Shown here piece by piece: positions 23,261-31,205 of a stretch of 33,154 nt of DNA. The notes beneath the pieces were generated by a model, which worked only from the letters and a program-made list of their open reading frames with translations, was not told the origin of the DNA and searched no databases. A program made the translations under genes and the position numbers. Numbering within the stretch: the first letter of the stretch is position 1; each line of letters begins with the position of its first letter. This DNA is from Clostridia bacterium (lineage in GTDB: Bacteria; Bacillota; Clostridia; CAKSNL01; HGM11501): NCBI GenBank assembly GCA_900766735.1, contig CAAFWO010000009.1, forward strand, positions 1 through 33,154, in the 5' to 3' direction.

Positions 23261-23309
23261 AATTTATGCCGATAAGGCTGTCTTATTACCATTCGGCGCG
23301 GCATAGAAT
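23261..23309. promoter_or_regulatory. Divergent sigma-E-like promoters for ylbJ (+) and yqfC (-)
   Basis: Plus strand: GTCTTATT (23280-23287), 14-bp gap, CATAGAAT (23302-23309), close to the sigma-E consensus of about GTCATATT and CATACAAT. Minus strand, weaker: GGTAATAA (23283-23290), 14-bp gap, CATAAATT (23261-23268). The two -35 elements overlap. Both genes are mother-cell sporulation genes, which fits. Confidence 0.55.
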
Positions 23310-23329
23310 ATTTATGAGGTGATATTGGC

Positions 23330-24343
23330 GTGAAAAAATTTGCCGACCGGCTCTATATTTTTCTGATACTGTTTCTGACACTGATGCTCCCCGTAAAAAG
23401 CGCTGTGTCCTCCGAGGCCGTAAAAAGCGGAATTGAGATATGTTTTTCGGTGCTCATTCCCTCGCTTTTTCCGTTCATTTTCTTCTCGTCGCTTTTATCT
23501 TGCTATGCCGGGAGCGTCATCTCCGCTCTTTTTTCGGGGCTGATCTCGCCGGTCTTTAACATAAGCCCGGCCGCCGCCTCTTCGGTCGTGCTCGGCACGC
23601 TCGGCGGATTCCCGACCGGCGCGGCGGTCGCGTCGGAGCTTTATTCGGAAAAAAAGATAACCAAAAGCGAGGCGGAGCTTTTGCCCGTCTTTTCAAACAA
23701 CGCCGGAATAATGTTCGTCCTCTTCGCCGTCGGAGAGGGGGTCTTTAAAAGCGTGCGGACAGGCGCCGCGCTCTACACCGTCCACCTTTTGTCCTCGCTC
23801 ATAACGGGAATTTTAATGCGCCCGGGCGGAAAATGTACGCAAAAAAAAGAGCCCGTCAAAAAGGCTCTTTCCTCTTTCTCTCCCGGGCCGATATACAGGG
23901 CGTTTTCAAAATGCATTTTCTCGTCCGTCCGCTCCATGGCGGCGATATGCGCAAACTTTTTAGTCTGGCGCACGGTGAGCTTCATTCTCTTTTCAAATGC
24001 AGAGGGAACGCTTTTTGCCGTCGGCAAAGGACTTTTGGAGATGACGGGCGGTCTCTTCTCACTCGGAAGCGCGCCGTCGTTCCCGGCCGCCGCGCTCATT
24101 TTGGGCTTTAACGGGCTTTGCATCCATATGCAGACAGCGTCCGTCTTCTTCTCCTCGGGGCTCTCGCCGGCAAAATGCATTTTGGGGAAGTGCATCTCGG
24201 CCGCCGTTTCTTTCGCGCTCGCGCTCGCCGTGTGCGACATATCGGCATATTTTCCCGTTCTTTTTCTGCTCGCGGCCGTGCTTACCGGCGCGGTGTTATT
24301 AAAAAAAGCTTCGGGTCAGCGACCCAAAGCCCTTTTCCAGTAA
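23330..24343 (+). CDS. ylbJ: YlbJ, sporulation integral membrane protein
   Basis: 337 residues, about eight hydrophobic helices. Characteristic stretches: VLIPSLFPFIFFSSLLS, SSVVLGTLGGFPTGAAVASELY, LPVFSNNAGIMFVL (a nucleoside-recognition/Gate-type motif) and the late FNGLCIHMQTAS. YlbJ is a mother-cell membrane protein needed for normal spore outer layers and is made under sigma-E; its transported substrate, if any, is not known. GTG start with GAGGTGAT seven bases before. Its end overlaps the convergent glycosylase gene by 28 bases. Confidence 0.9.
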   Translation: MKKFADRLYIFLILFLTLMLPVKSAVSSEAVKSGIEICFSVLIPSLFPFIFFSSLLSCYAGSVISALFSGLISPVFNISPAAASSVVLGTLGGFPTGAAVASELYSEKKITKSEAELLPVFSNNAGIMFVLFAVGEGVFKSVRTGAALYTVHLLSSLITGILMRPGGKCTQKKEPVKKALSSFSPGPIYRAFSKCIFSSVRSMAAICANFLVWRTVSFILFSNAEGTLFAVGKGLLEMTGGLFSLGSAPSFPAAALILGFNGLCIHMQTASVFFSSGLSPAKCILGKCISAAVSFALALAVCDISAYFPVLFLLAAVLTGAVLLKKASGQRPKALFQ

Positions 24344-25128
24344 AATAAATATTGCTGTGCAAAGCCCGAATATTCGCCGAAAAGCTCCTCGCCGCTCCTG
24401 CCGCCGAGGTCCTCCTCGACGACGCGGCCTATCCACACGTCCTTAGGGAAGGAGTCGAACCTCGCAAGTGAGAAAAGAAGCACGCAGTCGGCAACCTTGT
24501 TGCCCACGCCGTAAATGCTCAAAAGCGCTTTCTTTGCCTGGGCGGTCGTCATACGGGAAATTTTATCGGCATCTATCTCGCCCGAAAGCACGCCCTTCAC
24601 GGCGCGCTCTATGTATTTTGCGCGGTAGCCGACGCCGAAGGCCTCATAATCCTTCTCCGTCGCATTTTTAAGTGCCTCGGGGCCCGGGAACGAATAATAC
24701 GTTTTGCCCGAAAGGCAGATCGGCTCGCCGTACGCCCTGCACAACATCTCGACGCTCCGCTTGATCTTCGGTATGGAGCTTTGCTGTGAGATGATAAACG
24801 AAATAAGCGTCTCGAAAAATTCCTGTTTCAATATTCTGATCCCGCCGCCGTATGCGACGGCCTTTTCGACTGCCGGGACGACCGAGATCTTTTTCTTTAT
24901 CTCAGAATAGCTCCTCTTCGTGTCAAGATATTCCTCCCAGAGCGCACGGTCGGCCTCGCTCGCTCCCGCGATCACGATGTCGCCCGACTCATATTTTAAG
25001 TTGACCGCGCGCCCCATCGCGACGCCCGTATAGCTCCCGTCGTCCTCGCGGTTCCAGCGGAAACACTGGCCGCAGTCAAATGTGTGCTCCGGCAAAAAGT
25101 CGTTTTCAAGCCTGATCCTTATCTCCAT
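24316..25128 (-). CDS. ogg: 8-oxoguanine DNA glycosylase/AP lyase (OGG1 family)
   Basis: About 270 residues. N-terminal domain with FDCGQCFRWN, then the helix-hairpin-helix GVGNKVADCVLLFSL. The catalytic lysine is likely in VGYRAKYIE and the conserved aspartate in FPKDVWIGR, matching the OGG1 active-site pair. It excises oxidised guanine from DNA. The start at the ATG at 25128 follows GGGGAG and overlaps the upstream gene by 23 bases. It is the third gene of an operon. Confidence 0.9.
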   Translation of the reverse strand: MEIRIRLENDFLPEHTFDCGQCFRWNREDDGSYTGVAMGRAVNLKYESGDIVIAGASEADRALWEEYLDTKRSYSEIKKKISVVPAVEKAVAYGGGIRILKQEFFETLISFIISQQSSIPKIKRSVEMLCRAYGEPICLSGKTYYSFPGPEALKNATEKDYEAFGVGYRAKYIERAVKGVLSGEIDADKISRMTTAQAKKALLSIYGVGNKVADCVLLFSLARFDSFPKDVWIGRVVEEDLGGRSGEELFGEYSGFAQQYLFYWKRALGR

Positions 25129-25957
25129 CGTCTTTTTCTCCCCTTTTTGAAGATTTTTTGATGGGTCTGTCAAATTCGTCCGCCGCGTCCCACGGCCTTT
25201 CCGTGTTTGCTATCACGCTGTTGAGCCTTTTCGATGGCGCGGCAAGCCCCAAATCGAAAAGCCAGAGCGAAACGGCATAGAGTGCCTCCATCATTGCCTT
25301 TTTGTGCGGAACGAAACAGAAAGAGCGGAGCGCGGCAAAAGGAACATAGATGTTGGTTTCATCCGACCCCAAGTGCATTACCACCGGTTCGCCTCCGCGC
25401 GCGAGAAACAAAAGTATTGCGTTATTCGTGTATTCGTCCGTAATGAAAACGTCCGCCGAGTCCGTCCAGTCCGTTCTCACGATCGAATCATAAGCGATCT
25501 CGGTGTATTTTCCGCGGCTGATGGCGCTTTTCACCGTTCTGCACATCTCGCGGTAGTCCGGGCTTTTGAGCGCCGGGTCACCGTCCACCGCCGCGAAGAC
25601 CGTGCGGCGCTTTGAATCGATAAATTTACAGCGCCTGACCAAAAGGTCAGAAAACATCTCCTTGTATGTGCCGGAGGAATCGCCCTTCATCGGCGAAATT
25701 ATATGTACGGGTCTTCCGCCCTCTTTATAAACGATATATTCTTTATATGAGGCGCCCAGAATGTCCGCCGCGAAGACCGTGTCCCAGATCTTGCCGCCGG
25801 AGTCTATGATCAAAATATCCTTCGCCCCGTCGCCCATCTCCGAAAGCTTTTTGCCCCAGAGCGAGGTCTGCGTGCGCCGCGCCGCAACGCGGATAAGCTC
25901 CTCCAAATATTTTCTTATTCTGTCGTTATATGCCGATATGAAAAGATCCGTTTTCAC
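25106..25957 (-). CDS. Conserved-looking protein of unknown function
   Basis: About 283 residues if it starts at the GTG at 25957, just after AAAAGG; an ATG at 26002 would overlap the previous gene and is less likely. I do not recognise the family. It is soluble, with no signal peptide. It looks like an alternating alpha/beta protein: ILIIDSGGKIWDTVFAADIL, RRTVFAAVDGDPAL, DVFITDEYTNNAILLFLARG and FAALRSFCFVPHKKAMMEAL. The C-terminal ~30 residues are charged and disordered. It sits between a CmpB-type membrane gene and ogg, overlapping the latter, so it is surely translated with them. It could be a nuclease, hydrolase or binding protein; I cannot choose. Confidence 0.65.
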   Translation of the reverse strand: MKTDLFISAYNDRIRKYLEELIRVAARRTQTSLWGKKLSEMGDGAKDILIIDSGGKIWDTVFAADILGASYKEYIVYKEGGRPVHIISPMKGDSSGTYKEMFSDLLVRRCKFIDSKRRTVFAAVDGDPALKSPDYREMCRTVKSAISRGKYTEIAYDSIVRTDWTDSADVFITDEYTNNAILLFLARGGEPVVMHLGSDETNIYVPFAALRSFCFVPHKKAMMEALYAVSLWLFDLGLAAPSKRLNSVIANTERPWDAADEFDRPIKKSSKRGEKDDGDKDQA

Positions 25958-25970
25958 CGCCGCCTTTTCG

Positions 25971-26333
25971 TCAGGAGACCGCCTTTTTGATCTGCCCGAC
26001 AATGTAATACACCGGGAGCCCGAGCGCGAACCACAAAAGCGTGTATGGCAGGCAGACCTGCCCCATAAGGTTAAACGCCATGCCCGAGTAATCCCAGACG
26101 TTCAAATTAAGATAAATGTTAAAGATCACGCCGAAAATGAATTCCGTCAGCGTGATCAGAACCGCCGAAGCGAATAAAAAGAAAATTAAGCTTCCCTTTT
26201 CCCGGACGGACCAGAGCAACAAAAGCACCGTTCCGCCGGCCAGCGCCATGCTCCAGTGCGTTCTGCCGCGCCATATGAGCTCCAGAAAACAGTAAGCATA
26301 TCCGCCGAACATAAAAAGCCAGATTTTTTTCAC
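25971..26333 (-). CDS. CmpB-type (ABC-transporter type IV family) membrane protein
   Basis: 120 residues with four predicted membrane helices. The segment TEFIFGVIFNIYLNLNVWDYSGMAFNLMGQVCLPYTLLW is the signature of the family labelled putative ABC-transporter type IV (CmpB, PF06541). The name is historical; no transport role is proven. GTG start at 26333 behind GGGGTGAT. First gene of a three-gene operon with an unknown gene and ogg. Confidence 0.82.
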   Translation of the reverse strand: MKKIWLFMFGGYAYCFLELIWRGRTHWSMALAGGTVLLLLWSVREKGSLIFFLFASAVLITLTEFIFGVIFNIYLNLNVWDYSGMAFNLMGQVCLPYTLLWFALGLPVYYIVGQIKKAVS

Positions 26334-26391
26334 GGCCGCATCACCCCTTAAAAAAGTGTGCCCCGATCCATTTAAAATACACGGATTTTAT

Positions 26392-26423
26392 AAAAAGCGG
26401 GTGCACTTAAAGCACACCCGCTT
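26392..26423 (-). terminator. Terminator of the SLH surface-protein gene
   Basis: On the minus strand a 12-bp stem (AAGCGGGTGTGC with GTGCACCCGCTT, two wobble pairs) and T5. The stem centre GTGTGCTTTAAG is shared with the terminator of the amino-acid importer operon. Confidence 0.82.
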
Positions 26424-26429
26424 TTTTAA

Positions 26430-29015
26430 TTAAAATGAGTTTTTGCGTCTCTCCTCGGGATTTACGACTCTCACGATGATCGCTGAAACCTCAGCTCTCG
26501 TGATGTTGCTCGAGGGAGCAAACGTCCCTTTTTCATCATTACCCGAAACAATGCCTGCATTGTACAAAAGCATGATCTCGTCATAGAATCTCAAGGAAGC
26601 CTTAACGTCCGGAACGGATGTGATGTTATTGATCTTTTTGTATTCCGAACTGGGAAGCACGTGTGCGAAAATATATGCCATTTCCGCTCTGGTCGCCGCT
26701 TTGTTGTAGTTTAAGAAGTCTCCCTTGTTGATTATCTTTTTTCTGATAGCATAGTTAACATAATCGTCATACCAGTTTGCGCCGGAGGTGGAGAACTTGG
26801 TGTCCTCAGCGTAGTAGATGTCCGCCACGCGCGCCGCGATGGTGATCGCCTCGGCAACGGTGATGTTTCCGGTCGGGTCAAACTTCTTGTCGCCCTTACC
26901 CTGAACAAGGCCGTAACGGTATGCATTCTTGATAGCGCCGGTCTGCTTTTCGCCGTACCAGGCGTTCTCGTCAATATCCGTGAAGAGGGTCGACTTATAG
27001 CTTGTAACGAACGTGAAGTTCTTCATTCCCGCGTTCGTTGTGGGAGTCGACGGTGTATCATCCTTGTCTTTATCGTCTTTGGAATTGTCGTCCTTGTCGT
27101 CCGCCGCGGTAACGGTGATCACAACATCGCCCGTGTAAACCTCGGAATCCTCCGAGCGGCCGGTATAGCTGATAGTGATCTTACCGGTCTTCTTGGGAAC
27201 AAAGTAAACGTCCGAAACGGTGATTTCCTCATTCTTATAGTAGCACTTGTAGGAGGATTCAACCTCCTCATTCTTGCCGCAGTAAAGCGTGCCGTGGGAG
27301 GAAGACGGAATCTTGAACTTAACATAATCAAGCTTTGAGGAGAAAAGGTTCTTGCACGCCGTGTTAAAGTCACTCGACTCAAAATAGATTTTCTCGCCGA
27401 CCGTACCGGAATACTTTATATCCTTTGCAACCTCATCGTCGTCTCTCGAAGAACCCGAGGAGCCGGAAGATGAGGATGTGGACTTGACAGCGATCTTTAT
27501 CTGGCCGGTATAGCTTGTCCCCTCAACCGAATAGCCGGTATATTTTATCGTTACCGTACCCGAATATGTCGATCTCGGAACATATGAAACATATTTGATA
27601 TATTCGTCGCCGGACTCATAGTAGTATCTTCCTGATGAAACCTTTGAATCATATGAGCTTCCGTTTCTGTCGCTGTACTTATAGTAAAGATTTCCCGAAG
27701 AAACCGTTCCGAAACGGATATAGTCAAGTCTCTCGCCGGTTGCGTTTCTGCACTCGGAATTAAAGTCGGATGGCGTGTCGAACGTTAAATAGCTGTTATT
27801 CTTAACGGTGTAGTTGATGTCGTCCGCCGTCTCGATATTTTTGGTGTCCACCTTGATGGTGATGCTTCCGTTGCAGGAGTCGCCGTCCAAGTTAAACGCC
27901 TGATAGTCAACTATAACAGTGCCCGAATAGCTCGTCGGCGGAACATAGCCGATAAGGTAAAGATAGGGCGACTTGCTGTAGTAATACTTTGTGCTCGTTC
28001 TTACTGTTGCTCTCGAATCCTCTTCGTTGTCATAGTCATAGTAAAGCGTTCCCTTTGAGGGGTATGAGAATTTAACATAAGAAACCTTGGAACCTGTCAT
28101 CTCCGTGCAGGTCTTGTTAATGTCCGAAGCGTTGAAGAACACAACCTCTCCGTTAGTCTCGTATGTTGTGGAGGCTGCGGAGGAATCAAATCTTATTCTG
28201 ATCGTTCCTTCATATTCCTCGTCCGCCGTATCGTAAGCGTAATATGTAAGCTCAACAGTGCCGGACGCATTCTTGCTCGTAACAAAGGTTACCTTGTCGA
28301 TCAGGTAATTTCCGGAGTCGGACGAGCTTTTATAATATCTTGTCGACTCGCTGACCTCGGTGTTATATCTGTCGGACGCCCTGTAGTCATAGTAATATGT
28401 TCCGATTCCCGACGACGGGAGTGAAAACTTCACATAAGAAAGGTTGAAGCCTGCGTTTCTGCACACTCTGTTGATATCGGACGAATCGATGGAGAGCTTC
28501 TGTCCGGGCTCAATGTCATAGGTGATCTTATCAAGATCGCCTCTGTTAACACTTGCGGTAACCGTAATCTCAACAATACCGGAAAACATTGATCTGTCGT
28601 TTGAATAACCCTTGAAGGTTACCTCGGTCTTTCCGGAGAAGGACGCCTTCGGAACGAAATAAACGTCGTTAATGAGCTTATAGCTCGATGTCGACGAATT
28701 TCTGTAATACTTTGTCGTTGCGGTGACCTTTGTCTCATTGCTTCCGTTAAAGTCATACCAGAGCGAGCCCTGGGACGACGCCGGAAGCTCAAACGTCACA
28801 TAAGAAAGATTGTCGCCGGTCTTATTGAGGCAGTATTTTTCAAAGTCCGTCACTCTGAAAGCGACTGCATCGTCGTTCTCCGTCGAATATCTGATGGGCG
28901 ATGCCTCCTCGGCCGAAGCCGTCACATTCGCATCATCCGCATTTGCCGCATATGCCGGCGCCGCCGAAAGCAAAAGTGCCGCGGCAATCATAAATGCCTG
29001 AAGCTTTTTAAACAT
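26430..29015 (-). CDS. SLH-domain surface protein with five beta-sandwich-like repeats
   Basis: 861 residues. A Sec signal peptide (1-24, cleavage after AYA) is followed by five repeats of about 120 residues starting near 46, 168, 287, 403 and 533. Each has a short F/DxxxxC helix, V-K-F-x-x-P, G-T-L-Y-Y-D-Y, Y-V-P-x-x-x-x-S-G-T-V and Y-x-G-x-I-x-I-x-V strands, in the style of cadherin-like or Ig-like bacterial repeats. Each repeat has exactly one cysteine at the same place (residues 62, 185, 303, 422, 554); repeats 3 and 5 have extra ones. An acidic Asp/Lys linker (638-655) leads to three SLH motifs (about 676-861) for attachment to cell-wall polymers, with PITRAE-like ends VTVAEAITI, ATRAEMAYI and ITRAEVSAI. 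Start has AAGGAG and a strong promoter. Adhesion or wall structure is likely; the ligand is unknown. Confidence 0.88.
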   Translation of the reverse strand: MFKKLQAFMIAAALLLSAAPAYAANADDANVTASAEEASPIRYSTENDDAVAFRVTDFEKYCLNKTGDNLSYVTFELPASSQGSLWYDFNGSNETKVTATTKYYRNSSTSSYKLINDVYFVPKASFSGKTEVTFKGYSNDRSMFSGIVEITVTASVNRGDLDKITYDIEPGQKLSIDSSDINRVCRNAGFNLSYVKFSLPSSGIGTYYYDYRASDRYNTEVSESTRYYKSSSDSGNYLIDKVTFVTSKNASGTVELTYYAYDTADEEYEGTIRIRFDSSAASTTYETNGEVVFFNASDINKTCTEMTGSKVSYVKFSYPSKGTLYYDYDNEEDSRATVRTSTKYYYSKSPYLYLIGYVPPTSYSGTVIVDYQAFNLDGDSCNGSITIKVDTKNIETADDINYTVKNNSYLTFDTPSDFNSECRNATGERLDYIRFGTVSSGNLYYKYSDRNGSSYDSKVSSGRYYYESGDEYIKYVSYVPRSTYSGTVTIKYTGYSVEGTSYTGQIKIAVKSTSSSSGSSGSSRDDDEVAKDIKYSGTVGEKIYFESSDFNTACKNLFSSKLDYVKFKIPSSSHGTLYCGKNEEVESSYKCYYKNEEITVSDVYFVPKKTGKITISYTGRSEDSEVYTGDVVITVTAADDKDDNSKDDKDKDDTPSTPTTNAGMKNFTFVTSYKSTLFTDIDENAWYGEKQTGAIKNAYRYGLVQGKGDKKFDPTGNITVAEAITIAARVADIYYAEDTKFSTSGANWYDDYVNYAIRKKIINKGDFLNYNKAATRAEMAYIFAHVLPSSEYKKINNITSVPDVKASLRFYDEIMLLYNAGIVSGNDEKGTFAPSSNITRAEVSAIIVRVVNPEERRKNSF

Positions 29016-29062
29016 ATTTATGTACTCCTTTCCCTCTTTTGCGAATAAATATATTTGATTAA

Positions 29063-29103
29063 ATTATACCATTTCGGCGCGCGAATGTCAATATCCGCGC
29101 GCC
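29063..29103 (-). promoter_or_regulatory. Sigma-A promoter with the -35 inside a GC palindrome
   Basis: Minus strand: TTGACA (29086-29091), 17-bp spacer, TATAAT (29063-29068), for the SLH gene. An 8-bp inverted repeat GGCGCGCG/CGCGCGCC (29076-29083 and 29096-29103) encloses the -35. It may be an operator, or a leftover proC terminator although no T-run follows on that strand. Confidence 0.75.
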
Positions 29104-29122
29104 TTTTATAATTATTAACTTT

Positions 29123-29938
29123 TTATTGACGGCGGCCGAGCTCAAGCGTCTTTTTATACGCGTTTATGACGGCCTCCATCACATTCCCCGAAAATGCTGC
29201 GTCCTCAAGGGTTCTAACTCCCTCGATCGTGCTTCCGCCGGGCGAGCATACCTCGTCCGTCAGTACGCCGGGATGCTTTTTTGTTTCAAGCGCAAGAGCA
29301 CAAGAGCCCTTTATCATCGTGAGCGCATAGTAAAGCGCCTTTTCCTTTTTAAGCCCGCAGTAGACAGCTCCTTCTGACAGCGCGTCTGCAAACATATATA
29401 AAAATGCCGGGCCGCAGCCGGACACGGCGCTTGCCGCGTCGATCAGATTTTCCGAGATCTCGTCGATAACTCCGGAAAAGCCCAGAAGCTCGGAAAATTC
29501 CTTCTTTTCCTCCTGTGTCACCGCCGCCGATGTGCAAAAGAGCGTAAGCCCTTCGCCGACGAGCGCCGGAGTGTTGGGCATTATCCTTATAATCTTCGCT
29601 TTTCTTCCGAAAACGTCGCCCAGAGTCTTTAATCCGACCCCGGCGAGCATCGAAACGACGATGAATTCGTCCGTTCTCTCTTTAAGAACCGGGCTCACCT
29701 TTTCCGACACCTCGTAAAGGTTCCCCGGCTTAACGCCGATGAAGACAAAGCGTGCGTCCCTTGCCGCCTCTTCTGCCTGGCCGTATGCCGCGCCGAGCTT
29801 TTCCGCCTTCTCTTTTGCGTGTTCGGCCGTTTTGCACGATAAAATTATTTTTTCGCCCGTGACCTTCCTCGCCGCGGCAGACGCGAGCGCAAAGCCCATA
29901 TTTCCGCAACCGACAAAGCCGGCTTCAAATTTACACAT
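29123..29938 (-). CDS. proC: Pyrroline-5-carboxylate reductase
   Basis: 271 residues. Rossmann start FEAGFVGCGNMGFALASA, NADPH-binding pattern G-x-G-x-M-G, then FIGVKPGNL, IIRIMPNTPALVGEGLT and the signature GPAFLYMFADALSEGAV, ending with the P-G-G-S-T-I-E-G motif. It reduces 1-pyrroline-5-carboxylate to proline, the last step of the pathway. Third gene of proB-proA-proC; it starts 11 bases after proA behind AGGAGG. Normal length; no membrane segments. Confidence 0.95.
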   Translation of the reverse strand: MCKFEAGFVGCGNMGFALASAAARKVTGEKIILSCKTAEHAKEKAEKLGAAYGQAEEAARDARFVFIGVKPGNLYEVSEKVSPVLKERTDEFIVVSMLAGVGLKTLGDVFGRKAKIIRIMPNTPALVGEGLTLFCTSAAVTQEEKKEFSELLGFSGVIDEISENLIDAASAVSGCGPAFLYMFADALSEGAVYCGLKKEKALYYALTMIKGSCALALETKKHPGVLTDEVCSPGGSTIEGVRTLEDAAFSGNVMEAVINAYKKTLELGRRQ

Positions 29939-29948
29939 AACGATCCTC

Positions 29949-31205
29949 CTACCTTATCTGGCCTGTTCCTTCTATTATATATTTATATGTTGTAAGCTCG
30001 TTTAAGCCCATCGGCCCTCTCGCGTGGAGCTTCTGGGTCGAGATGCCCATTTCGCACCCCATGCCGAACTCGCCGCCGTCCGTGAATCTGGTGGACGCGT
30101 TGATATAGACCGCCGCGGAATCGGTGTTGTCGGCAAAATATTTTGCCGCCTCATCATCGCGCGTTATGATGGCCTCGCTGTGCCCGGTCGAGTGGCGCAT
30201 AACGTGAGACGCCGCCTCCGAAACCGAGCCGACTGTTTTGACCGCTAAGATGTAGTCTAAAAATTCGGTGTCAAAATCGTTCTCGCCGGCCGCCTTGCCG
30301 TCAATTATCGCGCGGCTCTTTTCGCAGAGCCTGAGCTCGACAGGCACTTTGCCGGAGGCGATCCTGTCGTCGACCAGCCTCTTTTTAAGCATCGGCAAAA
30401 ATTCCTTCGCCACGGCCTCATGCACGAGGCAGACCTCCTCCGCGTTGCAGACCGAGGGGCGCGAGGTCTTAGCGTTCTCGATAATATCGGCCGCCATCAA
30501 AAGATCCGCCGATTCGTCGACAAAAACGTGGCAGATGCCCGTTCCCGTCTGAATACAGGGCACGGTCGCGTTATTCACGCAGGCCGAAATGAGCCCCTTG
30601 CCGCCGCGCGGGATCAGAAGGTCGACCTTGCCGACCGCCGTCATAAGGTAGTTTGCGCTATCGCGGCTCGTGTCGTCAACAAGGTTCACGATGTCGGGGT
30701 TCATGCCCGATCTTTTAATTCCCTCTTTAAGCGCCGAAACGATTGCCTTCGCGCTCCTGTGCGCCTCTTTTCCGCACCTTAAAACGCAGGCGTTTCCGCT
30801 TTTTAACGCGAGTGCAGCTGCGTCGCTCGTCACATTCGGGCGGCTTTCATAGATTATCGCGACAAGCCCTAAGGGCACTCTTTTTTTGTGAATGACAAGG
30901 CCGTTCGGGCGGCGTGTGACAGATATGTCCGTGTTCACCTCGTCCGAAAGCTCGGAGATAGCGCATATCCCGTCCGCCATCGCGCTTATGCGCTCATTTG
31001 TCAGGCGCAGTCTGTCGGTCATAACATCCGATATAACGCCCGTTGCCGCCTTGATGTCCTTTTCGTTTTCAGAAAGTATCTCATCAGCGCTCTCTTTTAA
31101 GCATTCGGCCATATTTTTAAGCATTTTGTTCTTTTCGTCCGCCGGGGCGTTTTTAATGTCCGCCTCCGCGGATTTCGTGATGTTTAAAATTTCTTCGGTC
31201 GTCAC
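29949..31205 (-). CDS. proA: Gamma-glutamyl phosphate reductase
   Basis: 418 residues, full length. Aldehyde-dehydrogenase fold with VPLGLVAIIYESRPNVTSDAA, the glycine-rich LIPRGGKGLI, the catalytic cysteine in SRPSVCNAEEVCLVHE, and C-terminal RFTDGGEFGMGCEMGISTQKLHARGPMGL. It converts glutamyl-5-phosphate to the semialdehyde that cyclises for ProC. The GTG start overlaps the proB stop (GTGA). It ends with TAG, so TAG works as a normal stop in this organism. Confidence 0.96.
   Translation of the reverse strand: MTTEEILNITKSAEADIKNAPADEKNKMLKNMAECLKESADEILSENEKDIKAATGVISDVMTDRLRLTNERISAMADGICAISELSDEVNTDISVTRRPNGLVIHKKRVPLGLVAIIYESRPNVTSDAAALALKSGNACVLRCGKEAHRSAKAIVSALKEGIKRSGMNPDIVNLVDDTSRDSANYLMTAVGKVDLLIPRGGKGLISACVNNATVPCIQTGTGICHVFVDESADLLMAADIIENAKTSRPSVCNAEEVCLVHEAVAKEFLPMLKKRLVDDRIASGKVPVELRLCEKSRAIIDGKAAGENDFDTEFLDYILAVKTVGSVSEAASHVMRHSTGHSEAIITRDDEAAKYFADNTDSAAVYINASTRFTDGGEFGMGCEMGISTQKLHARGPMGLNELTTYKYIIEGTGQIR

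Noticed and set aside
26430..28900. CRISPR-like or tandem DNA repeat array in the surface-protein gene
   Set aside because: The periodicity is at protein level with about 120-residue units and diverged DNA; there are no short direct repeats with spacers.
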